A stretch of DNA of 64,000 nt from Desulfovibrio sp. Marseille-P6017 (GTDB taxonomy: Bacteria > Bacillota_A > Clostridia > Peptostreptococcales > Peptostreptococcaceae), in the NCBI GenBank assembly GCA_900604495.1, contig UWOR01000001.1:186001-250000 (forward strand), in the 5' to 3' direction. The position numbers and the translations under genes were made by a program. Of the stretch, positions 57,122 to 64,000 are shown in pieces. The notes beneath the pieces are model-generated. The model was not told where the DNA came from, searched no databases, and saw nothing but the letters and a program-made list of their open reading frames with translations. Within the stretch, counting starts at the first letter, position 1. Each line of letters starts with the position of its first letter.

Positions 57122-57391
57122 TTATATCTTGTCTATATTAAACTCATCTAAATTAATATCTGATCCTAAATTTACTATTATTGTATCACAACCAACTTTT
57201 AATATATCACTAAAGAATACAACTTCTTCTTCACTTCCTCTTGAAAAGAAGTTTCTTGAATCTCCTAATATACTAAATGATACTACCTTACCTTCATTAA
57301 TGTCTAGGTCTATATCTGTTATAAACCCCATTTTCTTTCCATTTTTAATATTAATAACCTCTTTGTCCATTATATCAGATACTCTCATCAT
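57122..57391 (-). CDS. YlmC/YmxH family sporulation protein (PRC-barrel)
   Basis: A small protein of 89 residues that starts MMRVSDIMDKEVINIKNGKKMG, the PRC-barrel fold, with GFITDIDLDINEGKVVSFSI. Family members are found in spore formers, often next to sigG or spoIIR. The function is not established. Confidence 0.86.
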   Translation of the reverse strand: MMRVSDIMDKEVINIKNGKKMGFITDIDLDINEGKVVSFSILGDSRNFFSRGSEEEVVFFSDILKVGCDTIIVNLGSDINLDEFNIDKI

Positions 57392-57429
57392 ATTATAATC
57401 TCCCTCCCATAAAAAATAAATATTTAGTT

Positions 57430-57522
57430 AAAAAAAAGAGCATTGTCAAAGTATTTAATTCACTTAATATGTACTTCCTTATATTAATATGCTATGTGAA
57501 TTAAGCCTTAGACATGCTCTTT
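57430..57522 (-). terminator. Long-stem terminator after sigG (GTCTAAG hairpin family)
   Basis: Arms of about 27 bases (57437-57463 and 57496-57521) pair with a few mismatches, with a 32-base AT-rich loop. On the minus strand the structure ends in eight U. The arm AAGAGCATGTCTAAGG resembles that of the hairpins at 7215-7276 and 12674-12720. Confidence 0.78.
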
Positions 57523-57530
57523 AAATTTTT

Positions 57531-58304
57531 TTATATATATTTTCTCATGTTTTTAAGTGCGTTTTTCTCTATTCTTGATACTTGTGCTTGAGATATTCCT
57601 ATCTCATCTGCTACTTCAATTTGTGTTCTCCCTTTATAAAATCTTAGGTCCAATACTAATTTTTCTCTACTGTTTAGCTTTTTAATAGCTTCTTTTAAGG
57701 CTATTTCTTGTAGCCAATTTTCATCTGTATCTTTCTTGTCCTGAACTTGATCCATAACAAAGATGGCATCTCCGTTGTCTTGATATACTGGGTCAAATAG
57801 TGATATTGGATCTTGTATTGCATCTAAAGCCATTACTACTGATTCAACTTCTAATCCTAGCTCTTTTGCTATTTCTGACACTGTAGGTTCTTTTGCATTT
57901 GATCTAACTAGTCTCTCTCTAACTTGTAATGCCTTATATGCAATATCTTTTAATGACCTACTTACTCTTATTGGATTATTGTCCCTTAAATATCTTCTTA
58001 TTTCACCTATAATCATAGGGACTGCATAAGTTGAAAATCTTACATTTTGACTTAAGTCAAAGTTGTCAATAGCTTTTATAAGTCCTATACATCCTATCTG
58101 AAATAAATCGTCTATATTTTCCCCTCTGTTATTGAACTTTTGTATGACACTTAAAACTAATCTTAAATTTCCTCTCACAAATTGTTGTCTAGCTTCTTCA
58201 TCTCCATTTTTTATTTTAACAAGAAGCTCTGTCATTTGATTATTCTTAAGAACTGGAAGTTCAGATGTATTAACACCACAGATTTCAACTTTATTAATTT
58301 GCAT
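57531..58304 (-). CDS. sigG: RNA polymerase sigma-G factor (late forespore)
   Basis: Directs late gene expression in the forespore. The 257 residues start MQINKVEICGVNTSELPVL, a segment specific to sigma-G. Region 2 is RLVLSVIQKFNNRGENIDDLFQIGCIGLIKAIDNFD, and region 4 ends with QIEVADEIGISQAQVSRIEKNAL. It lies 88 bp after sigE. Confidence 0.97.
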   Translation of the reverse strand: MQINKVEICGVNTSELPVLKNNQMTELLVKIKNGDEEARQQFVRGNLRLVLSVIQKFNNRGENIDDLFQIGCIGLIKAIDNFDLSQNVRFSTYAVPMIIGEIRRYLRDNNPIRVSRSLKDIAYKALQVRERLVRSNAKEPTVSEIAKELGLEVESVVMALDAIQDPISLFDPVYQDNGDAIFVMDQVQDKKDTDENWLQEIALKEAIKKLNSREKLVLDLRFYKGRTQIEVADEIGISQAQVSRIEKNALKNMRKYI

Positions 58305-58342
58305 AATTTTCAGTCCTCTCTTAAAAGTTTGTTATATATGAA

Positions 58343-58370
58343 ATTATTTACACATGTATTATTTTTATAC
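58343..58370 (-). promoter_or_regulatory. Possible forespore-type promoter of sigG
   Basis: GTATA (58366-58370), 14 bp, then GTAAATAAT (58343-58351) on the minus strand. This resembles the sigma-F/sigma-G pattern GYATA and GGNNANAAT except for one base at position two. It lies 39 bp before the sigG start. Confidence 0.45.
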
Positions 58371-58392
58371 TTTTAAGCAGAAATTATTTGAC

Positions 58393-59127
58393 TTATACAA
58401 ATTTTTTCATTTCTTTTTTTAACCTTGATATTATCTTCTTTTCTAATCTAGATATATAGGATTGAGATATTCCAAGCATTCCAGCTACTTCCTTTTGAGT
58501 TCTTTCATCACCCTTATTAGTTAAACCAAATCTTAATTCCATAATTTGCTTTTCTCTATCTGAAAGCCTATCTAATGCCATAATCAATAAATCTTTATCA
58601 ATTTCTTCTTCAATAATTTTATATATCTCATCATTTTCTGTTCCTAATACATCAGAAAGTAAAAGTTCATTTCCATCTAAATCTACATTAAGTGGCTCAT
58701 CAAAAGATACCTCTACCTTCTTCTTATTGTTCTTTCTTAAATACATTAATATCTCATTTTCTATACATCTAGAAGCATATGTTGCAAGCTTAATGTTTTT
58801 ATTGAGTTTAAAAGTATTAACTGCTTTTATAAGTCCTATTGTTCCTATTGATATTAAATCCTCAACATCTATACCTGTATTTTCAAACTTTCTAGATATG
58901 TATACAACTAGTCTTAAGTTTCTTTCAATAAGTGTTGTTTTTACACTTTCATCTTTTTCTAGTTTTTGTAATAGTTCATTTTCTTCTTCTGGTTTAAGTG
59001 GTGGTGGTAAAACATTAACTCCACCCATGTAATATACACTATCTGATTTTATGATTCCTAATTTTATACCTACATTTAAAATTATACCTCTAAACTTTGC
59101 CCTAAATTTTACTAATAAAGACTTCAT
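58393..59127 (-). CDS. sigE: RNA polymerase sigma-E factor, pro-form (early mother cell)
   Basis: Mother-cell sigma factor made as an inactive precursor. The N-terminal pro-sequence (about 1-27, [18 protein letters not shown]) is removed by SpoIIGA near SDSVYYMGG. Region 2 is [35 protein letters not shown]; region 4 has [21 protein letters not shown]. It has 244 residues and follows spoIIGA by 38 bp. Confidence 0.97.
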   Translation of the reverse strand: MKSLLVKFRAKFRGIILNVGIKLGIIKSDSVYYMGGVNVLPPPLKPEEENELLQKLEKDESVKTTLIERNLRLVVYISRKFENTGIDVEDLISIGTIGLIKAVNTFKLNKNIKLATYASRCIENEILMYLRKNNKKKVEVSFDEPLNVDLDGNELLLSDVLGTENDEIYKIIEEEIDKDLLIMALDRLSDREKQIMELRFGLTNKGDERTQKEVAGMLGISQSYISRLEKKIISRLKKEMKKFV

Positions 59128-59165
59128 TGGTCTCTTCCCCCTTTAGTATATTAAGTTTATTTTGA

Positions 59166-60002
59166 CTATGATAAAATACTTGGATTCAATATTGCACTAT
59201 ATTCATCATCCTTAAAATTTGATACTCCAATAATTACATTGCCAATTTTTTTTTCATCTATTTCTAAGTAGTCTGCCTTAAATCCTAAAATCATATTAGC
59301 TTGACTACTACCAGCATGTTTATAAGGAATTAATCTTACTCTAGCAGATAGATCATCATCTAAGTCATTAATAATTTCATCAACTTTCATTACATTAATA
59401 TCCTCATAATCATAATCAAGATCCTTATCTGGTAATAAGGATTTTAGAACTTTAGACTTAACTATAACTACATCGCTTTTACTTATTGGATCTTTTAAAA
59501 AGTTTCCACTATCTAATAAAGCTTCACATTCACATTTACAACCTAGTAAACTTATTTTTATTGTTTTGTTAAATTCTTTTATATGCTTAAGCGTTTTTAT
59601 ATCTATATATATGTATTGAAGAAGCTTACAGCTAAAATATGCACATGCTATTAAGAAAGATATTTTCACATGACTAATTCCTGTAAAGTAAATCAAAAAA
59701 TAAGTACTTCCTGAGATAAATATATTTACTATATAAAATGTAATAAGAATTCTTATATATTCATGTTTGTTGTTAAATTTAAATGATATCAATGTAATTA
59801 TTAAAATAAATATAAACTTACATGGTATAGTGAATAAAACTTTTAACGATGGTAGAACATAAGCAACTGAGTATATAGCACCTAAACTTGAACCTAAAAT
59901 TTTTTGAATTCTACTATTTAAATTTTTTGTTAGAATAGAAGTACAACTTATAATAATATAATTTATTAGTAGGTTTTCTATAATATAAGAATCAATATAC
60001 AT
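59166..60002 (-). CDS. spoIIGA: Sigma-E processing aspartic protease SpoIIGA
   Basis: Membrane protease that matures pro-sigma-E. About five membrane helices fill the first 150 residues. The C-terminal retropepsin-like domain has the catalytic LLDSGNFLKDP. The start is the ATG at 60002, with GAGGAGGAG nine bases upstream; a frame from 60047 would run past that site. It has 278 residues. Confidence 0.93.
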   Translation of the reverse strand: MYIDSYIIENLLINYIIISCTSILTKNLNSRIQKILGSSLGAIYSVAYVLPSLKVLFTIPCKFIFILIITLISFKFNNKHEYIRILITFYIVNIFISGSTYFLIYFTGISHVKISFLIACAYFSCKLLQYIYIDIKTLKHIKEFNKTIKISLLGCKCECEALLDSGNFLKDPISKSDVVIVKSKVLKSLLPDKDLDYDYEDINVMKVDEIINDLDDDLSARVRLIPYKHAGSSQANMILGFKADYLEIDEKKIGNVIIGVSNFKDDEYSAILNPSILS

Positions 60003-60035
60003 TACATGCTCCTCCTCTATATAAACCTTTAGTTC

Positions 60036-60082
60036 ATTATACTTCACTCATTTAGAAATTTCTGTCAGTTTTAACAGTCGAA
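60036..60082 (-). promoter_or_regulatory. spoIIG-type promoter with Spo0A-like box
   Basis: TATAAT (60036-60041) and CTGACA (60063-60068) are 21 bp apart on the minus strand. The long spacer matches the known Spo0A-activated spoIIG promoter, where spacing is 22 bp. AGTCGAA (60076-60082, six of seven bases of the Spo0A box) lies just upstream. The stretch 60083-60292 toward ftsZ shows nothing further that I can name. Confidence 0.65.
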
Positions 60083-60292
60083 GTAAACTCTTAAAATATA
60101 TAAAATCATTCATAACTCACCCCATTACTATTTATTTTTCTATGTATACAGTATCAATAGTCTTTATAGGTAGAATAAACCTGTAGAATAATTTATATAT
60201 TAGTATAAAATAGTTATAAAATACTTATTATTTTTGTTCTAATAAAATAAATTTTATTATTATTAAGTATCATTTTACCTTTTATTTGCATA

Positions 60293-60316
60293 AAAAAGAG
60301 ATGACTTAAGTCATCT
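60293..60316 (-). terminator. Terminator after ftsZ
   Basis: GAGATGACTT/AAGTCATCTC is a perfect 10-bp stem with six U on the minus strand, 20 bp past the ftsZ stop codon. Confidence 0.92.
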
Positions 60317-60335
60317 CATACTTTTATAGATTAAA

Positions 60336-61487
60336 TTATCTTCTTCTTCTTAAAAAAGTTGGGATTATCATATCATCATCTTCTTCAACTTTTTTAGGCT
60401 CTTCTTTAACTGTAACTACTTCCTTAACTGGTTCAGCTTGAACTTGTTGAACTTCTACTTTTTTTACTTCAGGTTCAACTGGCTTAGTAGTAAACTTACT
60501 TATAGTATCATTTATTCTCATATCTTGAAGCTGATTACTTTCAAAACCTGTTGCTATAACAGTTATACTTATTTCATCTCCTAAGTCTTCTCTTATAGAT
60601 GCCCCAAATATAATGTTAGCTTCTGGATCACATGATTCTTGAACTAATGTAGATGCTTCATTTATTTCAAATAAACCTAAGTTAGAACCACCAGTTATGT
60701 TAAGTAGTACTCCTTTAGCACCCTTTATAGAAGTTTCTAATAATGGTGATTGTATTGCTTCTCTAGCAGCTTCAACAGCTCTATTTTCTCCTACTGCTCT
60801 ACCCATACCCATATGAGCTAGACCTTGTTCTTTCATTATAGAAGTAACATCGGCAAAGTCTAAGTTTATTAAACCTGGCACTGCTATAAGATCTGAAATA
60901 GATTGTATACCTTGCTTTAATACATTATCAGCTATAGAGAATGCTTCTAGCATAGAAGTATTCTTTTGTACTAATTGTAATAACTTATCATTTGGTATAG
61001 TTATTAATGTATCTACGTTAGCTTTTAAATCCTCTATACCTCTTTCAGCGTTCTTCATTCTTATTTTGCCTTCAAATACGAAAGGCTTTGTAACAACACC
61101 TACTGTAAGTATCCCCATTTCCTTAGCTAATTGAGCAACTAATGGAGCTGCTCCTGTACCTGTTCCACCACCCATACCGGCAGTAACAAATACCATATCC
61201 GCACCTTCAAGTAGTTTTACAATTTCATCTTTACTCTCTTCTGCTGCTTTTTTCCCAATTTCAGGGTTTGCCCCTGCTCCAAGCCCTCTAGTAAGCTTAT
61301 CTCCTATTTGAACTTTATATTCAGCTTTAGATGTATATAAAGCTTGCTTATCAGTATTAATTGCTATGAACTCAACACCTTTAAGTTGTGCTTCTACCAT
61401 TCGATTGACTGCGTTATTTCCGCCGCCACCTACACCTATTACCTTAATCTGCGCAAAATTATCTGATTCTACGTCAAAGTTTAGCAT
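60336..61487 (-). CDS. ftsZ: Cell division protein FtsZ
   Basis: Tubulin-like GTPase that forms the division ring. The 383 residues have [15 protein letters not shown], the tubulin signature [10 protein letters not shown], the T7 region NLDFADV, an acidic linker rich in Val/Glu/Lys, and the C-terminal partner peptide [22 protein letters not shown] lies upstream. It is preceded by sbp rather than ftsA. Confidence 0.98.
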   Translation of the reverse strand: MLNFDVESDNFAQIKVIGVGGGGNNAVNRMVEAQLKGVEFIAINTDKQALYTSKAEYKVQIGDKLTRGLGAGANPEIGKKAAEESKDEIVKLLEGADMVFVTAGMGGGTGTGAAPLVAQLAKEMGILTVGVVTKPFVFEGKIRMKNAERGIEDLKANVDTLITIPNDKLLQLVQKNTSMLEAFSIADNVLKQGIQSISDLIAVPGLINLDFADVTSIMKEQGLAHMGMGRAVGENRAVEAAREAIQSPLLETSIKGAKGVLLNITGGSNLGLFEINEASTLVQESCDPEANIIFGASIREDLGDEISITVIATGFESNQLQDMRINDTISKFTTKPVEPEVKKVEVQQVQAEPVKEVVTVKEEPKKVEEDDDMIIPTFLRRRR

Positions 61488-61592
61488 TTATAAACCTCCT
61501 TATTTTACGATTCAAAGTAAATCTATGTAATAATTATATCATTTAATCTACAAAATTTGTTAACATTTCACTAACTTATTCCATAAAAATAC

Positions 61593-61946
61593 TTATTTTC
61601 CTCTTTTTTTATTACTTAACCTTAATATAACATGTCTTCTTATTATAGATAAATTGTCGAATAATCTCGAACCAAATACTAATATTGCAACATAGTAAAT
61701 TGGTATCCCCAGTCTATCACCTATATAAGTTAAAAATATAGCTAATAATGAATTTCCAATAAAACCTGTTATAAATATAATATTATCATATTTACCTTCA
61801 AAAGTTGACTTTACTGCACCAAAGATTGAATCTAGCGTTGCAAGTATTGCCACCGACATATAAAGGGAGTAATCCATAGGATAAGTAAATGGAATATAAT
61901 AACCAATAAATACTCCTAGTGCTAGTCCTCCTAGTATCCATAACAT
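61593..61946 (-). CDS. sbp: Small basic protein Sbp family
   Basis: A 117-residue membrane protein with about three to four helices, including GGLALGVFIGYYIPFTYP and YVAILVFGSRLFDNLSIIRRHV at the C-terminus. The family lies between divIB and ftsZ in many Firmicutes, but its function is unknown. Confidence 0.9.
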   Translation of the reverse strand: MLWILGGLALGVFIGYYIPFTYPMDYSLYMSVAILATLDSIFGAVKSTFEGKYDNIIFITGFIGNSLLAIFLTYIGDRLGIPIYYVAILVFGSRLFDNLSIIRRHVILRLSNKKRGK

Positions 61947-62006
61947 AAATACTCACCTTCTTTATTTTACTTTGAAATAGTTCTTTTTTTCAAGCTTTTT
62001 ATACTT

Positions 62007-62714
62007 TTATTTGTTTTTTTCGTAAAAATTTACTACTAAATAATCTTTTTCCTCTACATTTATATAAATCCCATATACTTCCTTCAGTAAACTTGCATAT
62101 GACTCTGGAGAATTTATACTTGCCTTTAAGGAATCTATATCTCCTACAGCTTTTATTATAAATGGTTGTCCATATGTTGTTTCATTTACTGTAATTGTTG
62201 CACCTGAACATTTTATTTTACTTGTTGGTAGAACTCTTTCATCATTTATAGATATCCCTTTTGCCCCTGCTTTTCTTAGGTCATTTATAACTCTCAATAT
62301 ATCTATATCATGAATAAGTAAGTCATTTGGGTTTTCACCACTAGATAACTCTCTTTCGCTGTCCTTCATAGTAATAATTATTCCATTTCCTTTAACATCT
62401 GAATATCCACTTATTTCTTTTAAATATTTTAGTTCATCATTCATCAATTCTTCTACTGATTTATTTTCATCCTCATCAACATGCTCATATACTTTTAGGC
62501 TTTGTTCATACTTATCTTTTTTTTCTTTTAAATTTTCAATTTCAAGCTTAATATCATTTATTTCCTCTTCAATTTCCCTTTTTTGTTTCAATGTTATATA
62601 TACATTGTTTGAATTCATAGACTTTATGTAAGTAGAAATAAATATCCCTATCATAAAAGCAATTAATATTATTAGCATCTTTTTTGTTTGTAGTTTATAC
62701 TTATTAATTTTCAT
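62007..62714 (-). CDS. DUF881 family protein, copy 2
   Basis: One N-terminal membrane helix (about 16-33), a coiled coil (about 45-75), then the DUF881 domain (GNGIIITMKDSERE, DILRVINDLRKAGAKGISINDERV, PFIIKAVGDIDSL). The ATG at 62714 lies inside the upstream gene by 11 bp, so translation is likely coupled; a TTG at 62723 is a second choice. The layout is like FtsL/FtsB-type division proteins, but the function is unknown. Confidence 0.88.
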   Translation of the reverse strand: MKINKYKLQTKKMLIILIAFMIGIFISTYIKSMNSNNVYITLKQKREIEEEINDIKLEIENLKEKKDKYEQSLKVYEHVDEDENKSVEELMNDELKYLKEISGYSDVKGNGIIITMKDSERELSSGENPNDLLIHDIDILRVINDLRKAGAKGISINDERVLPTSKIKCSGATITVNETTYGQPFIIKAVGDIDSLKASINSPESYASLLKEVYGIYINVEEKDYLVVNFYEKNK

Positions 62715-63438
62715 CGTCTTCAATTAACTCGCTATTATCTTCCAAATATTTTCTTTCTGATGATGCTTCTATTTTTAGATCTTCACTTTTTTCTACAGTA
62801 ACTTTAGCATTATAATATTTTTCTATTTCCCAGACAATACCATATTTAATTTGAAGGGCTGATGCTAATGTGTCTGAATTTCCTATTGCTTTTATTATAA
62901 ATGGCTCTTTTATAATACTATCATTTAAGTATAGTTTATCTTCCTTTAAATGTATATACGAATCATGCACTATTCGTTGATTATTCATTGATATAGCATT
63001 TGCTTGAGCAGAATTTAATTTATTTATAAGAGATAATAATATGTCATAATTATAAGATATATTATTTGAAGAATTATCATTTAAATTATTATTTGTAGAT
63101 TTAATAGTTACCTTAATTCCTTCCCCTTTTACATCAGTGTATCCTGCTAACTCTTCATATTTTTTAATTTCTGATTTTATACTATCATCATTACTACCAT
63201 CTTCATCACTTTTATAGCTATCTATGCTATTTTGTATTTCATATATTTCTTCTTGTAAATCAGCTTCTTCTTTTTTTAATGATTTTAATTCTTGAGCTAA
63301 TTGTTCTCCTTTTTTGAGGGTTGTCATTCCATTATTTTCTATATTTATGCTTCTTAATTGTAAACTTATAAAAATTCCTAATATAGTAGTGACTATAATT
63401 AAACTTTTATAAGGTATTTTTTTGTGCAAATTAATCAC
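62704..63438 (-). CDS. DUF881 family protein, copy 1
   Basis: Paralogue of the next gene: N-terminal membrane helix (about 11-28), coiled coil (about 40-75), DUF881 domain with GEGIKVTIKST and NAISMNNQRIVHDSYI. A charged C-terminal tail extends it to 244 residues. It lies between ftsQ and the second copy, inside the division gene cluster. Confidence 0.88.
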   Translation of the reverse strand: MINLHKKIPYKSLIIVTTILGIFISLQLRSINIENNGMTTLKKGEQLAQELKSLKKEEADLQEEIYEIQNSIDSYKSDEDGSNDDSIKSEIKKYEELAGYTDVKGEGIKVTIKSTNNNLNDNSSNNISYNYDILLSLINKLNSAQANAISMNNQRIVHDSYIHLKEDKLYLNDSIIKEPFIIKAIGNSDTLASALQIKYGIVWEIEKYYNAKVTVEKSEDLKIEASSERKYLEDNSELIEDDEN

Positions 63439-63454
63439 TCCTCATTGCTGCTTA

Positions 63455-64000
63455 TTAACTAGGTTTATATACTGCGTAATTGCTATAAGTTAAATCTACA
63501 ATACCACTTTTTATATTTTTACTTTGTAAATCTACAAGTATTTTGCTAGTTCTAGATATATTATAATCTAAGTTATCATCATTTATTATTAAAAATTTAG
63601 GTCCAATATTTACTATAATATTTACATTAGAACCTGTGTATTCAATTTCTGATATTTCATTTTCTAAATGCTCTTCTTTTAATAATGCTATTAAATTTAA
63701 AACGCTTTTTTTAACTTTATCATTTTCAAATTTAACAGTCCCATTATTTAAAGTATACTTCACATTAAATACTATTTTATCATTATTTTCATCTAAATTA
63801 TCAATTTTTTCAATTAAGTTTCCACTATTATCTATATAACAAAAATCTGTTCCATTTGATAATAGTGCTATAACTTCTTTTTCTTTTATTGTTATTACTA
63901 TTTTGTTTGGAAGTTTACGCTTAACCTCTACATCATCTACATAAGGATTTGATTGTATCTCTTTTTTTATATCTTTTAATTTGTAACTAAATATATTTTT
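63455..64000 (-). CDS. ftsQ: Cell division protein FtsQ/DivIB, partial (5' end outside window)
   Basis: About 181 C-terminal residues of the FtsQ/DivIB protein of the division complex. The visible part begins in the POTRA domain (KEIQSNPYVDDVEVKRKLPNKIVITIKEKEVIA, split here as YVDDVEVKRKLPNKI), followed by the beta domain ending AVYKPS. The membrane anchor lies to the right of base 64000. Confidence 0.88.
   Translation of the reverse strand, partial: KNIFSYKLKDIKKEIQSNPYVDDVEVKRKLPNKIVITIKEKEVIALLSNGTDFCYIDNSGNLIEKIDNLDENNDKIVFNVKYTLNNGTVKFENDKVKKSVLNLIALLKEEHLENEISEIEYTGSNVNIIVNIGPKFLIINDDNLDYNISRTSKILVDLQSKNIKSGIVDLTYSNYAVYKPS

Overview
The window is AT-rich, low-GC DNA from a spore-forming member of the class Clostridia, most likely a Peptostreptococcaceae relative of Clostridioides difficile, Paraclostridium or Paeniclostridium. 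The evidence is gene content and order: ftsQ-DUF881-sbp-ftsZ without ftsA, spoIIGA-sigE-sigG, spoIVA next to gpsA-plsY-der, a PASTA kinase with an Asn/Ser/Gly-rich tail, T-box leaders and PyrR leaders. No species can be named from the sequence alone. Almost all genes lie on the minus strand; only rqcH, a small repeat protein, a DUF1294 gene and a tetR gene lie on the plus strand. No rRNA, tRNA, CRISPR array, IS element or prophage was seen. || Region 1 (1-16.6 kb) is a housekeeping block read leftward: dapF, yicC, gmk, rpoZ, coaBC, priA, def, fmt, DUF116, a membrane zinc protease, rsmB, rlmN, prpC, prkC, rsgA, rpe and thiN (cut by the window edge). It joins nucleotide and cofactor supply, translation initiation and maturation (fmt, def), rRNA modification (rsmB, rlmN), ribosome assembly (rsgA) and Ser/Thr phosphorylation signalling (prkC/prpC). 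|| Region 2 (16.7-23.8 kb) is the most variable part. It holds rqcH, a TipA-like MerR regulator split by a frameshift in an A7 run, a frameshifted BlaR1-type (M56/DUF4825) sensor with an intact BlaI repressor and two operator dyads, a small repeat protein, a flavodoxin and a DUF1294 membrane protein. || Region 3 (23.8-34.2 kb) carries asnB, uraA and pyrR, each of the last two behind a PyrR-type RNA leader, then rluD, lspA, a polysaccharide deacetylase, a DksA-type zinc-finger protein, DUF5665, a tryptophan T-box operon mtnN-trpS, and degV. || Region 4 (34.2-45.6 kb) has a TetR regulator, a catalase-related protein behind a 30-bp inverted repeat, an SPFH membrane protein, a T-box-controlled ileS of the GXHH (IleRS2) type, then divIVA, ylmH, ylmG, sepF, yggS and an HlyD-like adaptor, and the remains of a UPF0210 gene. 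|| Region 5 (45.6-64 kb) is the sporulation and division core: spoIVA, gpsA, plsY, der, a DUF512 radical-SAM protein, two tandem YIEGIA-type membrane proteins with a 66-residue partner, a histidine kinase/response regulator pair, pgeF, nrdR, ymxH, sigG, sigE, spoIIGA (behind a Spo0A-like promoter with a 21-bp spacer), ftsZ, sbp, two DUF881 proteins and a partial ftsQ. || The most notable observations are the GXHH motif in IleRS (linked in the literature to mupirocin hyper-resistance), a candidate translational PyrR switch at uraA, the TipA-like frameshift with a strong internal ribosome binding site, the RBS-overlapping inverted repeat before the catalase-like gene, the tandem YIEGIA system and a family of nested-hairpin terminators. 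All functional assignments are by recognition of motifs and context; no search was run.
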